Shown: one piece after another, positions 52,085 to 61,460 of the stretch | How the letters are laid out: each line of letters starts with the position of its first letter | Position numbering within the stretch: position 1 is the first letter of the stretch | Origin: Halobacillus halophilus | GTDB lineage: Bacteria > Bacillota > Bacilli > Bacillales > Halobacillaceae | Assembly (NCBI RefSeq): GCF_020171985.1 | Contig: NZ_JAIVAL010000013.1 | Span: forward strand, 62,001 to 126,000 | Length of the DNA: 64,000 bases | Direction of reading: 5' to 3' | Notes under the pieces: generated by a model | Told to the model about the DNA's origin: nothing | The model's input: only the letters and a program-made list of their open reading frames with translations | The model's database searches: none | Translations under genes and position numbers: made by a program

Positions 52085-53715
52085 AATCCGTTCGAGCTGT
52101 TTTGGATTACCTGGTGTCAGGAAATGTTTCCAAAATCTTTGGAATCCCTGCTGGGTCCGTTAATGCTTTTTTCGATGAACTTTATGATATACCTTCCATT
52201 ACACCTATCATCGCTAAACACGAAGGTGCAGCCGCCTATATGGCCGCTTCTTATGCCAAGTATTCTCAGTCACTCGGGGTTTGCATTGGGAGCAGCGGTC
52301 CCGGTGGTACTAACTTAGTTACGGGCGCTGCAAATGCTATGCGGGAACACTTGCCTGTGCTGTTTCTAACGGGCGCTGTACCTGTTAACACTGTGGGACT
52401 TAACGCTTCCCAGGAGCTTCATGCGGACCCGCTTTATCAATCTGTCACTAAGTACAGTAAAAGGGTGGATAAGGCAGAAGAACTTCTCTCTGAAATTCAT
52501 AAGGCTGTAGAAATTGCTCTCACGGGAGTCCCGGGACCTGTACATATTGCCATGCCGATCGATGTACAGCTTCATGATATTCATGCACCCCGGATTCCAG
52601 CTTTCCCATCCCGCACTCCCTTACTGCCGGATGACCAGTTAATTCATGATACGGTTAATAAACTAACCGAAGTTAAAAATGGTTATATTTTTGCTGGTCA
52701 AGGTATACGGGGTTCAGTTAATGATGTTCTTGAATTAGCCGAAACTCTTAACTGGCCGATTGTTACTACCCCGCAGGCCAAAGGGTTGATCCCCGATGAT
52801 CATCCACTGCTCACTGGTGTATTCGGGTTTGCCGGTCATGAACAAGCTTCCCAGCTTATTAATGATCGTACTAAGGAAGCCGTTCTTATTTTAGGCTCCA
52901 GTCTCGGAGAAACGGCCACTAACAATTGGAACTCTAATATTAATAAAGATAAATGGACTATCCAGGTCGATTTCGATGCTTCTGTTTTTAATCGAAAATA
53001 TATCGTAGACACAGCGATTCACGGTGATGTTCATCTTACAGTTTCTTCAATCATCACAGAACTAAATGCACGCGGAAAGAAAAGAAACTCTTATCCTGCT
53101 GTGAGTAGGTCTAAAGTGGCTTTGACGGAGGAGTACAACACCTCCAACGTGCTGCTTAAGTTACAGGAAATATTGCCTTCAGCTTCAAGATATACAATCG
53201 ATATTGGAGAATTTATGGCCTACGTCATTAACCATATGAATGTTCTTCATGAAGATTCCTATGATATAAACGTGCATTTCGGGGCAATGGGGAGTGGAAT
53301 CGGCAGTGCTATTGGCGCCAAGCTAGCTGAACCGGAGCGGCCAACAATTAGTATTACAGGAGATGGCTGCTTCTTTATGCATGGAATGGAGATCCTGACC
53401 GCAAAAGAATACGATGTTCCTGTTCTGTTTGTAGTCATGAACAATTCACGCCTTGGCATGGTTCATCATGGACATTCCCTTCAATATAAACGAGCCCACG
53501 AACGTTTTTCTCAGCAGCCGGTGGATATATCTCAAATGGCTGCTTCCCTAGGTGTACCGTGCGTTCGAATTGATCATCTAGGTGAACTTACTGAAGAAAA
53601 GGTGCAACCATTACTTCAAAACTCCGGTCCTTCCTTACTGGAAATATCTTTGGTTGATGATACCGTTCCGCCTATGGGAGACCGAGTGAAATTTCTTTCA
53701 TCCTTTGGAAAATAA
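52081..53715 (+). CDS. ThDP-dependent enzyme (acetolactate synthase / pyruvate oxidase-like)
   Basis: 544 residues, the three-domain ThDP fold: N-terminal PYR domain with the catalytic Glu in IIAKHEGAAAYMAAS (E48), a central Rossmann domain (GYIFAGQGIRGSVNDVLELAETLNWPIVTTPQAKGLIPDDH), and the C-terminal PP domain with ISITGDGCFFMHG (about 422-434) and VVMNNSRLGMV. The family decarboxylates 2-keto acids; it could be acetolactate synthase, pyruvate oxidase or a benzoylformate-type decarboxylase. It starts inside the stop of the c-di-GMP protein (ATGA), an unusual coupling. No regulatory small subunit gene follows. Confidence 0.85.
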   Translation: MKSVRAVLDYLVSGNVSKIFGIPAGSVNAFFDELYDIPSITPIIAKHEGAAAYMAASYAKYSQSLGVCIGSSGPGGTNLVTGAANAMREHLPVLFLTGAVPVNTVGLNASQELHADPLYQSVTKYSKRVDKAEELLSEIHKAVEIALTGVPGPVHIAMPIDVQLHDIHAPRIPAFPSRTPLLPDDQLIHDTVNKLTEVKNGYIFAGQGIRGSVNDVLELAETLNWPIVTTPQAKGLIPDDHPLLTGVFGFAGHEQASQLINDRTKEAVLILGSSLGETATNNWNSNINKDKWTIQVDFDASVFNRKYIVDTAIHGDVHLTVSSIITELNARGKKRNSYPAVSRSKVALTEEYNTSNVLLKLQEILPSASRYTIDIGEFMAYVINHMNVLHEDSYDINVHFGAMGSGIGSAIGAKLAEPERPTISITGDGCFFMHGMEILTAKEYDVPVLFVVMNNSRLGMVHHGHSLQYKRAHERFSQQPVDISQMAASLGVPCVRIDHLGELTEEKVQPLLQNSGPSLLEISLVDDTVPPMGDRVKFLSSFGK

Positions 53716-53769
53716 GGTAATGAACATACAAACTCCGAAAATAAAATAGTTAAGATTCAAATCTATTTC

Positions 53770-53792
53770 AGCTCGCATCCGCGAGCTTTTTT
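53770..53792 (+). terminator. Terminator after the ThDP enzyme
   Basis: AGCTCGC-ATCC-GCGAGCT hairpin and T run. Confidence 0.85.
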
Positions 53793-53866
53793 GGGATAGT
53801 CCTTCGTATGAGCACCGCCCCTTTTGAATAATTATGGAAGGAAGGTTTAGACAAGGGGTGGAGATA

Positions 53867-54667
53867 ATGAAAAGCTTTCAAGAAACGGCTAAGTTCGAGC
53901 ATCAATTCTGGCTGCAAATTTTAGGGGACCACGCCAGATTCATCAGAGATTCGTTATACTCGTCAGAAAAAGAAACAGTTGAATTGGCTAAGTCTTATGT
54001 CCAACTATGGGATAGTTTTCTTACTGAATCCAGAAGCGGGCTTATACAGGATTGGATGACCTTCAGCCTCCAAGTTGGAGAAAAAGTACGTGAATTTCGC
54101 CGGTTCAAGCTTGATTTAATTGAGCGCTCTCTTTTTGGTCAGGTCAAGATTCACCTTCCTCCCACTTTTATTAATCACATGGTAAATGAACTGGAAGAGT
54201 ATATGCTGGTTATTGGCTATTTAGGAAAAAGAGAAGTACCGCCTCTCTTTCATGAGCTGCATCACCATCTCCTTTGGTTAATGGACGCTTCAGGACACGC
54301 AGGCGCTATTAATGATGAACTTGATGGTGTGGAAAAGCGTCTGAAAGAAAAAAGCGAGAAGTTTACAAAGCATTTTGAGCAATTTTACTTAAAAGCCGTA
54401 GAAATGAAAGGGTACCTGCGTACGAATCGCCAGTCCTTTCCAGCACTGAGACGATTTAACGATGAAGTAGCCCTTGAAATGAAGATTTTTAAAACCTTTC
54501 TGCGGGAATTGGAAGAAATGGAGATGAATGCCGAACTCTTAGGTACTTTTTCTGCTTTAATGGCAGATCATATGGCTCGCGAAGAATGCTATTATTTATT
54601 TAAAGTAGCTGAGTCTACCCAGGGAGAATACCCTTCCTGTGACCCTACAAAGCCCCGTACGGAATAA
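53867..54667 (+). CDS. DUF2935-family protein
   Basis: 266 residues, all helical. The pair of similar halves (FEHQFWLQILGDHARFIRDSL near the start; LELYEEYMLVIGYLGKR-type helix then EVPPLFHELHHHLLWLMDASGHAGAI) fits DUF2935, a ferritin-like or hemerythrin-like metal-binding family often found in Bacillaceae. His and Glu pairs (HQFW, HDH-like, HELHHHLLW) would bind iron or another metal. Function unknown. Start at ATG 53867 behind GGTGGAG. Confidence 0.78.
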   Translation: MKSFQETAKFEHQFWLQILGDHARFIRDSLYSSEKETVELAKSYVQLWDSFLTESRSGLIQDWMTFSLQVGEKVREFRRFKLDLIERSLFGQVKIHLPPTFINHMVNELEEYMLVIGYLGKREVPPLFHELHHHLLWLMDASGHAGAINDELDGVEKRLKEKSEKFTKHFEQFYLKAVEMKGYLRTNRQSFPALRRFNDEVALEMKIFKTFLRELEEMEMNAELLGTFSALMADHMAREECYYLFKVAESTQGEYPSCDPTKPRTE

Positions 54668-54695
54668 AAAAGCACCCCCATGGGGTGCTTTTTTA
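54665..54695. terminator. Bidirectional terminator
   Basis: AAAAGCACCCC-CATG-GGGGTGCTTTT hairpin between the convergent DUF2935 and flavin reductase genes. Confidence 0.9.
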
Positions 54696-55289
54696 TTCCG
54701 GTAAATTCTCATTTGGAAGCTTGTAGAATTCACGGATATAACTATAATCTCCTGCCATACGCCCCACAGGTTTTAACTTATATGGGTCAATTTTATCTGT
54801 TTCCATATACACTTCTTCCCTTACATGATAGCCCACAACCTTTCCAAGAATAAGCTGGTTAAGTCCCAGATCAATAATCCTGTCGAGCTCACACTCCATG
54901 CTTACGGGGGCATCAGTAACTAGTGGAGCTTTTACATACGCGGCTCGTTCTGTGCTGGTTCCTGCCTGTATGAATTCATTTGTTTCTCTCGGATGAGCTT
55001 TGCTGCTTTCATGCATCTGATTGGCCAGCGACTCAGACACGATATTCACGACAAACTGGCCGGTCTCTTTAATATTAGTAAGGGTATCTTTTTCCCTTTC
55101 CACACTTCCCACTGAAAAACACAACGTGATAGGGTCCATTGAAGCTACGGTAAAAAAGCTGAACGGAGCTAAATTGCCTACACCATCTTCACTTTCTGTA
55201 GAAACCCATGCTATCGGTCTTGGTACAACTGCCCCTTTAATCAACTTACTCATATTATGGTCCTTAAACTGATCCTTATGGATTAACAA
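54693..55289 (-). CDS. Flavin reductase-like FMN-binding protein
   Basis: 198 residues with the split-barrel FMN fold: GAVVPRPIAWVSTESEDGVGNLAPFSFFTVASMDPITLCFSVG at the N-terminal half and ETGQFVVNIVSESLANQMHESS, the pattern of the flavoprotein-domain reductases (PF01613). Could reduce free FMN or act as a small-molecule reductase; substrate not shown. Start TTG 55289, about 7 bases after GGAGGG. It is alone and divergent from the AGCS gene. Confidence 0.85.
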   Translation of the reverse strand: MLIHKDQFKDHNMSKLIKGAVVPRPIAWVSTESEDGVGNLAPFSFFTVASMDPITLCFSVGSVEREKDTLTNIKETGQFVVNIVSESLANQMHESSKAHPRETNEFIQAGTSTERAAYVKAPLVTDAPVSMECELDRIIDLGLNQLILGKVVGYHVREEVYMETDKIDPYKLKPVGRMAGDYSYIREFYKLPNENLPE

Positions 55290-55442
55290 AACATATCCCT
55301 CCTGAGAACGTTTACACCTATCATACGCGAATCATTTTTCATTCTCATCTCTCTTGCTCAATCTGTGTTTAATTACAACATTTTAGGGAATATATGGATT
55401 AATTAACACAATATTTATAAAATTTTAAAGGAGGCCCTTTAA

Positions 55443-56855
55443 TTGGGAAATTTATGGAGTAGTATAGAGCAAGGGATTGCAGACTTGTCAGGTTTTTTAT
55501 GGACATATCCACTTGCTATTATTTTGATTGCAGGTGGTATTTTCCTCACCATTAGAATCAAGTTCTTTCAATTCCGCTTCTTTGGTCACGTTCTCCATCA
55601 AACCATCGGTCAGATCTTCAAGAAAACCGATAAAAAAGGTACCATCACCCCATTTCAAGCATTCACCTCTGCCCTAGCCTCGACAGCGGGAGCCACCAAT
55701 ATTGTTGGTGTTCCTATTGCCATCTCCTTAGGGGGACCCGGAGCACTATTCTGGATGTGGATTATTGCTCTAATAGGAATGGCGACAAAATACTCTGAGA
55801 TTCTGCTGGGTATGAAGTACAGGGAAAAGAACGAAAAGAACGTTTGGGTCGGGGGACCTCAATATTACATAAAAAAAGCCCTCGGCTGGAAATGGCTTTC
55901 CTCTGCCTTTGCTTTTTTTCTTATGCTTGAACTAATTCCGAGTACAATGGTGCAGTCCAATTCCATTGCTACACAGGCCGAAGGAGCATTTGGATGGCCT
56001 GTTTATATTACAGGAGCTGTCGTATGTGTAGCTATTGCTGCTGTCGTATTTGGAGGTATTCAGCGTATCGCCAAGGTTACCGATAAACTGGTCCCAGGTA
56101 TGGTACTCATTTATCTAACCGTCTGCTTGTATGTCATCTTTGCCAATGCCGGTCAGCTGCCGGATGTATTCAGTTTAATTTTCACTCACGCTTTCACCCC
56201 GGTTTCTGCAACAGGCGGATTCGCCGGCGCCGGTGTAGCGCAAGCTCTGCGCTGGGGAATTGCGCGCGGTCTGTATTCTAATGAAGCAGGACTTGGAACA
56301 GCTCCTATCGCTCATGCTGCTGCTAAGACAGACCACCCTTCCAGACAAGGTCTATGGGGAATCTTCAGTGTCTTTATTGACACGATTGTGATCTGTACAG
56401 TTTCAGGCATAACCGTTTTAGTTACCGGAGCATGGAAAGAGGTTGGGGGCACGGATGCTTCCAACATGATTAACATTGCCATTGGTACAGAGTTTGGAGA
56501 CGCCTTCGGAAGTACCTTTATCTCCATTTTCCTATTATTCTTTGTCATGACGACCATTGGAATCCTGGTATTCTATGGCGAAAAACAAGCGGAATATCTA
56601 TATAACCTTAAATTTGCCCGAGTTATGAGAATCGTTTATATTTTAGCAGTTTTTGTTGGGGCCATCGGTGGGCTGAAATTTGTGTGGCAATTCCTCGATT
56701 TACTGCTGGCTTTTGTACTACTGGCCAATATTATCCCACTCCTATTTCTGCATAAAGAAATTGCAGCCCTTACAGATGATTATGTTAACCGGGTATATAA
56801 GAAGCGTAAAAGTAAACAGGAAGTTGAACTATTTGATGAAGAAGAAGCCGGTTAA
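55443..56855 (+). CDS. Alanine/glycine:cation symporter (AGCS)
   Basis: 470 residues with about eleven membrane segments and AGCS signatures: KGTITPFQAFTSALASTAGATNIVGVPIAISLGGPGALFWMW, EILLGMKYREKN, RGLYSNEAGLGTAPIAHAAAKTDHP. Couples Na+ or H+ to import of alanine or glycine (B. subtilis AlsT/YrbD/GlnT group). Start is TTG 55443, about 7 bases after AAAGGAGG. No riboswitch is seen in the leader. A strong terminator follows. Confidence 0.9.
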   Translation: MGNLWSSIEQGIADLSGFLWTYPLAIILIAGGIFLTIRIKFFQFRFFGHVLHQTIGQIFKKTDKKGTITPFQAFTSALASTAGATNIVGVPIAISLGGPGALFWMWIIALIGMATKYSEILLGMKYREKNEKNVWVGGPQYYIKKALGWKWLSSAFAFFLMLELIPSTMVQSNSIATQAEGAFGWPVYITGAVVCVAIAAVVFGGIQRIAKVTDKLVPGMVLIYLTVCLYVIFANAGQLPDVFSLIFTHAFTPVSATGGFAGAGVAQALRWGIARGLYSNEAGLGTAPIAHAAAKTDHPSRQGLWGIFSVFIDTIVICTVSGITVLVTGAWKEVGGTDASNMINIAIGTEFGDAFGSTFISIFLLFFVMTTIGILVFYGEKQAEYLYNLKFARVMRIVYILAVFVGAIGGLKFVWQFLDLLLAFVLLANIIPLLFLHKEIAALTDDYVNRVYKKRKSKQEVELFDEEEAG

Positions 56856-56870
56856 AGTAGTTAAAGACTA

Positions 56871-56908
56871 AAAAAAAGCAAGCATGGCGGGCCATGCTTG
56901 CTTTTTAT
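56871..56908. terminator. Bidirectional terminator
   Basis: AAGCAAGCATGGC / GCCATGCTTGCTT hairpin between the AGCS gene and the convergent hydrolase gene. Confidence 0.9.
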
Positions 56909-56909
56909 A

Positions 56910-57491
56910 TTACCTTAAGAATACGTGATCACCAATTACGGTAGTTACTTCTTTACTGCTAAGGTAACTGCTGGAAGCTTTTGCTGGATTATAAAAGAAA
57001 AGAGACTCTCTATCATAACCCTGATAAGCTACAGCTTCCTCTACTGCCTGTTTCGACTCCTGACTGGCAGGCTGCTCAATCGTCCCATTCAATACTGGTG
57101 AGAATTGAATTCCATCATAGATCACTCCATAAATGGAGTTAGGGAATTCATTGCTTTCTACACGATTCAATACCACTGTTGCTACGCCAACTTTACCTGC
57201 ATAACTTTCTCCTTTAGCTTCCGCCTCCACTAAGCGAGCCAGTAAATCTTTCTCCCATTCTTCCGGAAGCACAGGCATCTGCAACTGTTCTCCTGGATAA
57301 ATCACAGAAGACGATTTATCATTGACCGCCTTCAGCTGATGGGTTGAAATCCCATAGTTCGATGCAATGCTATATAAGGAATCGCCTCTTTGGACGGTAT
57401 AAGTTTGTTGAGCACCTTCCGCCTGAGCAGGGAAAGTAAATGTGAATATTCCAGCAAATACCAATAAGGAAATCATTAAGTTCTTAAACAT
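56910..57491 (-). CDS. LysM + SleB/CwlJ-type cell-wall hydrolase
   Basis: About 193 residues: signal peptide (MFKNLMISLLVFAGIFTFTFPAQA), one LysM domain (YTVQRGDSLYSIASNYGISTHQLKAVN, about 30-75), then the Hydrolase_2 fold (LLARLVEAEAKGESYAGKVGVATVVLNRVESNEFPNSI) of SleB, CwlJ and YkvT, which lyse peptidoglycan. The catalytic Glu is in the EAEAKGE stretch. Start at ATG 57491 behind GGAGG (spacing about 10); the TTG two codons earlier is closer but weaker. Not near spore genes, so a vegetative wall-remodelling role is as likely as germination. Confidence 0.85.
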   Translation of the reverse strand: MFKNLMISLLVFAGIFTFTFPAQAEGAQQTYTVQRGDSLYSIASNYGISTHQLKAVNDKSSSVIYPGEQLQMPVLPEEWEKDLLARLVEAEAKGESYAGKVGVATVVLNRVESNEFPNSIYGVIYDGIQFSPVLNGTIEQPASQESKQAVEEAVAYQGYDRESLFFYNPAKASSSYLSSKEVTTVIGDHVFLR

Positions 57492-57671
57492 ATGCAATCA
57501 ACCTCCCTGAAATAATCTATTTCACACATTAACATGGGAGATTAAAACTTTTCACTATTAATTATTTCCAACATTACCAGCTGTTCAATGTACGAAATGG
57601 AAGCTTAAATCATTTTATGAATCACTAGATAGGGTTAAAATGAGAGAAATAGAGAAAAGCAGGTGATTTTA

Positions 57672-58253
57672 ATGTTAGACACGCATGCTAGAAAGTATGT
57701 ACAACCATCTATAGAAAAAACCGCTTCTTTTTTACTAAGAAGAGGCAGGACCCCCAATCAGATAACCATTCTTGCACTTTTTCTAGGTCTTTCTACCAGT
57801 CTTCTCTACTTAAGCGGTTATCCAATAATAGGAGTAATCGTATTATGGGTATCAGGCTTTTTAGACGCTGTGGACGGGACGATGGCACGCCATACGAAAT
57901 CCTCTCCTTTCGGAACTGTCATGGACGTTACGTTCGATCGAATCGTGGAAGTAGCCATGATTGTGGCGGTTGCCTATTTACATCCCGAAGTCATGTGGCC
58001 ACTATTACTATTAAGCGTTTCGATTATTATTTCCATGACGGTTTTCCTAGTGGTGGGCGCAGTATCGGAAAAGGCAGGGATCAAGTCTTTTTATTATCAG
58101 GCAGGAGCGGCTGAACGATCAGAAGGCTTTATATTTTTTAGTATTATGCTCCTATTTCCCAACTTCCTTCTATGGTCCACTCTTCTTTTCTTTGCTGTGG
58201 AATTGTTTACCGGAATACAAAGGTTCATGGAAGCAAAGCGGATTCTGCAATAA
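57672..58253 (+). CDS. CDP-alcohol phosphatidyltransferase
   Basis: About 193 residues, five to six membrane helices. The full active-site motif DxxDGxxARx8GxxxDxxxD is present as DAVDGTMARHTKSSPFGTVM followed by DVTFD. It joins a CDP-activated lipid to an alcohol, as in phosphatidylglycerol phosphate or phosphatidylinositol-type synthases; the alcohol is unknown. Start at ATG 57672 behind AGGTGAT; the GTG at 57663 overlaps that site. Single gene, divergent from the hydrolase. Confidence 0.88.
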   Translation: MLDTHARKYVQPSIEKTASFLLRRGRTPNQITILALFLGLSTSLLYLSGYPIIGVIVLWVSGFLDAVDGTMARHTKSSPFGTVMDVTFDRIVEVAMIVAVAYLHPEVMWPLLLLSVSIIISMTVFLVVGAVSEKAGIKSFYYQAGAAERSEGFIFFSIMLLFPNFLLWSTLLFFAVELFTGIQRFMEAKRILQ

Positions 58254-58266
58254 GTGGAAAAGATGC

Positions 58267-58734
58267 TTAATACGCCGATTTATCTTCTTTCCTCTCCCAT
58301 TTCTTAAAGGGAAGCGCTGCATTATCTAAGGTTATTCTGCGGAAAGGCAGGGATCTTTCCTGTGGATGTTTTGAAACTTCTTTATAGATCAGTTCATCAT
58401 CAAAACCTGCACGTGAGGCATCATCTCTTCCTGCCGAAAAGTACACCTGCTCAGGACGCGCCCAATAAATAGCTCCCACACACATGGGACAGGGCTCGCA
58501 GCTTACATAAAGCTCGCATCCCTTTAACTCAAAATGTCCCAGAGTTTCGCACGCACTTCGAATTGCCTGCACTTCCGCGTGGGCTGTAGGATCCATCTTC
58601 TCTGTCACTCTGTTACCCGCTTCTGCAATGATAGTCCCTTCTTTTACTACAATGGCAGCGAATGGACCTCCATCGCGCTCCACATTGTCAGCGGCTAATT
58701 GAATCGTGTACCTCAGGTATTCCTCTTCAGTCAT
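58267..58734 (-). CDS. guaD: Guanine deaminase
   Basis: 155 residues of the CMP/dCMP deaminase fold: zinc ligands in HAEVQAI and PCPMC, with the catalytic Glu beside the His. The family details match B. subtilis GuaD: AGFDDELIYKEV and a C-terminal Tyr, both part of the swapped active site of guanine deaminase. Converts guanine to xanthine and ammonia in the cytosol. Start at ATG 58734 (M4), with GAGGGG about 9 bases upstream; the earlier ATG touches that site. It converges with the CDP-alcohol gene and is 51 bp after uvsE. Confidence 0.92.
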   Translation of the reverse strand: MTEEEYLRYTIQLAADNVERDGGPFAAIVVKEGTIIAEAGNRVTEKMDPTAHAEVQAIRSACETLGHFELKGCELYVSCEPCPMCVGAIYWARPEQVYFSAGRDDASRAGFDDELIYKEVSKHPQERSLPFRRITLDNAALPFKKWERKEDKSAY

Positions 58735-58785
58735 CTGCTGCATCCCCTCTCGCTGAATGTGATTTTTACGTATGTTTACCTACTC

Positions 58786-59742
58786 TTAAAAATTAAGCTC
58801 TCCTCCTTTTAAACGCTTCACCCCTCTCTGAGCAGACAGGTCTTCTACAAGCTTCAATAGAGCACGATCCTTTTCTTTAGCCTCAATCATGACATCAATC
58901 GGCTGCTCTGTCTGTTTGACTATTTTTAGAAAAGGGGTTACATACGCTTCCTCTACGTAATCTGCATGACTGCGGTAAGCTCCTTCGCTCTTTGGAGAAG
59001 ATAAGTGAACTTTGGGTGGAAACCCGTATCCGGACCATGTTTCGTAAAACCTCGGCAAAAGTTCAACTAAATCTTCATCAGCGGTATGGTTAGCCATGTA
59101 ATGATGATAGTCAAACATCATAGGGATCCCTTCTTTCTCGCAAACTTCCAAGGTTTCTGTAGTGGTGTACGTTTTATCATCATTCTCCAAGGTCATTTGC
59201 TTTTTAATTGGATCCGGCAATTGCTTTAAATTTTCATGAAAACGCTCAAGAGCAGCTGCTTTATCCCCGTATGCCCCTCCGATATGAAGATTAATATGAG
59301 ATTCTTCATGAAGCCCCATCGCTTTTAATAAAGCATAATGATATTCCATATCTTTAACGGCATTTTCAGTCACATGGGGCTTATCACTTGTAAATAGTGT
59401 GAATTGATTAGGGTGGAAACTCGTCCTTAGCTGGTGTTTCTTTACGAGCTTCCCGATTTCAGCATACAACTCCTTAAATGGTGTAATATAATCCCATTCC
59501 ACATCGTCATGGGTGGCTAATGGCACAAGGGCAGAAGAGAAACGATATAGCGGTATTTCATGTGCAATATTGTAATGAATGGCCCTTAGTGTATGCTGTA
59601 AATTTAGTCGCGTAATTCTTTGCAGCTCAGAGATCCGCTCTTCTTCTTTTAATTTTTGGTATCTCGAAAAGGTCATGGTTTTCGCCGGGGTGGCTTCCCA
59701 TAGGGAAAGTGCATGGGCTACATATCCGAATCGTATGATCAT
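58786..59742 (-). CDS. uvsE: UV-damage endonuclease
   Basis: 318 residues, TIM-barrel Uvs[33 protein letters not shown] at the N-terminus, [67 protein letters not shown], and [10 protein letters not shown] with the metal-binding His, Asp and Glu residues. Nicks 5' to pyrimidine dimers and other UV lesions for alternative excision repair. Present in B. subtilis spores as YwjD. ATG behind AAGGAG. The guaD gene follows 51 bp downstream. Confidence 0.93.
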   Translation of the reverse strand: MIIRFGYVAHALSLWEATPAKTMTFSRYQKLKEEERISELQRITRLNLQHTLRAIHYNIAHEIPLYRFSSALVPLATHDDVEWDYITPFKELYAEIGKLVKKHQLRTSFHPNQFTLFTSDKPHVTENAVKDMEYHYALLKAMGLHEESHINLHIGGAYGDKAAALERFHENLKQLPDPIKKQMTLENDDKTYTTTETLEVCEKEGIPMMFDYHHYMANHTADEDLVELLPRFYETWSGYGFPPKVHLSSPKSEGAYRSHADYVEEAYVTPFLKIVKQTEQPIDVMIEAKEKDRALLKLVEDLSAQRGVKRLKGGELNF

Positions 59743-59853
59743 TTAAACAAACTCCTTCTTCACTTCTTAAATGTCTATCACTATATTCCCCGTTTCTCAG
59801 GTGTTTAATATACTTACCGCACTTTTCATTTATGATTTTCAGCTGCAAAAAAA

Positions 59854-59885
59854 AGAATCTTCTTCAAGAAGATTCTCACGTTTCA
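59854..59885 (-). terminator. Possible terminator of the 457-residue membrane protein gene
   Basis: AGAATCTTCTT / AAGAAGATTCT stem about 20 bases past the stop at 59902, with the A-rich run on the plus strand (59848-59855). Confidence 0.6.
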
Positions 59886-59901
59886 TCCATATACTGGACT
59901 T

Positions 59902-61275
59902 TTAATAAATGTAAAGCGTAATTAACGAAACCACGATACCTATAAATCCGCACATTAAGGTGTAAGGAAGATTTTTTAGAACGATTTGATAAGGATTAAC
60001 GCCTAAACCAACAGAGGTAATCGTTACAATAAGACCATAGGGAGCTGACGGAACCGTAGCAATGGCACAGCTTGCGAGTAAAATCGTCAAGGTTACCGAA
60101 GGCAGTGCTTCCGTTAACAGTCCGCTGACTCCCCCAAAGATCCCCATCGTAGCAATCGGATGCACGCCGAGCAGGGTTAACACAAGAAATGCAGCTTGAA
60201 TAAACAGCATAATGAGAATAGGGCTGCCTTTCAAAGCAACAATCGGATCCTGTAAATATTGTAAAAATGGAGAAGCATTCAATGCCTCCGTAAAAAATGA
60301 TAATGATAAAAGCAGTACGATGAAATTATTTAAATGATTGGTCTGTCTTTTCCAAGTGGGCCACCCAATCTGCAAGAAGCTGTTTTTTCGATGTTTTAAG
60401 ACCGCCCATATAAAAGCAAATGGGAATATGGCAATGGTGACAGCAAATAGAAAGTCAAGCTGAACAACGTTCGCTAAGAACACAACCACCACTAGAAATA
60501 GAATAAGAGCCGCGATGAACTCTACTAATTTCTTTTTATTTGATTGGGGAGAGATTCCATCACGCGGATTATACCCTATATCATGTTTACGGAAAATGAG
60601 CTTTCCCATAGTCGAGTCCAATATAATTCCGATTAGAGCAATGAGCAGCATCCATGGCAGGACTTCTAAGTAATTGGCACCTGTTATAAAAATGGATGTA
60701 GCCAATAAAATTTCTAATGGACTCCACAGTAAGGCAAGGGAATATCCCCGCAGCGTGGCCATGGCTATGAAGCTATTTCTCACTTTAGTTTTAGCTTCTT
60801 TTAATTGATTTTTCAACAGGTCCTGTGAAATTGTTGCTGACGATAGATTCAAAAACGCAGCCAGTGACACCATCGTTACTTCACTTCGTATGTATAAGGA
60901 TCCCATCCCTTTCGCGTTTCCACCAAGCAAAGACTGCAGCAATTTATTATATCTACCAGCTTTTACTACACTATTCATCCATGGGAGCATAGAAAGAAGA
61001 AAAAGCAGACTTATGTTCCCAGCAAAGAAAGAAGGTATTTCATCTACTGAGACGTCACTCGATATAAAGAAAAAAACGCCGACTGCTAACAACACAATAC
61101 CAAGAATCCGAAAAACCTTGTCAGACCTGGGGAAATTAATGATTACCATCATTATTCCCATGAGCCCGATCACAAAAAAGAGAGTATCATTTGCCCAGAA
61201 TACATGGACAGTATTTAGTAAGAACACCAATGAATAAAAGATATATAAGTAATTTGTAAGCTTTAAATTGTGCAT
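59902..61275 (-). CDS. Unrecognised polytopic membrane protein, transporter-like
   Basis: 457 residues with about twelve membrane segments and two similar-looking halves: IRSEVTMVSLAAFLNLSSATISQDLLKNQ near the middle-left and GSPILIMLFIQAAFLVLTLLGVHPIATMGIFGGVSGLL to the right. The repeated pattern and long central loop (HDIGYNPRDGISPQSNKKK) recall ion-transporter superfamily carriers, but I do not recognise the family. Function is not called. ATG behind GGCAGGTGAG. A single gene with nothing shared upstream. Confidence 0.6.
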   Translation of the reverse strand: MHNLKLTNYLYIFYSLVFLLNTVHVFWANDTLFFVIGLMGIMMVIINFPRSDKVFRILGIVLLAVGVFFFISSDVSVDEIPSFFAGNISLLFLLSMLPWMNSVVKAGRYNKLLQSLLGGNAKGMGSLYIRSEVTMVSLAAFLNLSSATISQDLLKNQLKEAKTKVRNSFIAMATLRGYSLALLWSPLEILLATSIFITGANYLEVLPWMLLIALIGIILDSTMGKLIFRKHDIGYNPRDGISPQSNKKKLVEFIAALILFLVVVVFLANVVQLDFLFAVTIAIFPFAFIWAVLKHRKNSFLQIGWPTWKRQTNHLNNFIVLLLSLSFFTEALNASPFLQYLQDPIVALKGSPILIMLFIQAAFLVLTLLGVHPIATMGIFGGVSGLLTEALPSVTLTILLASCAIATVPSAPYGLIVTITSVGLGVNPYQIVLKNLPYTLMCGFIGIVVSLITLYIY

Positions 61276-61460
61276 AATCTCACCTGCCTCTAGGCGAACA
61301 ATACATGGAATATAAGATGAGTTCGTCTACTTATTTTTACCAGTGATCTCATCCTATCGGTTACAATGATTATTTTCAAGAAACTTGAATTTCAGAAAGG
61401 GGTTTATCCCTTATCCTTATCGAGAGCCCTGGTCAACTTCACCGTTTTCTTCCGCTCCTG

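Noticed and set aside
55290-55442. Glycine riboswitch before the AGCS symporter
   Set aside because: The leader is short and AT-rich with no tandem aptamer-like conserved segments.
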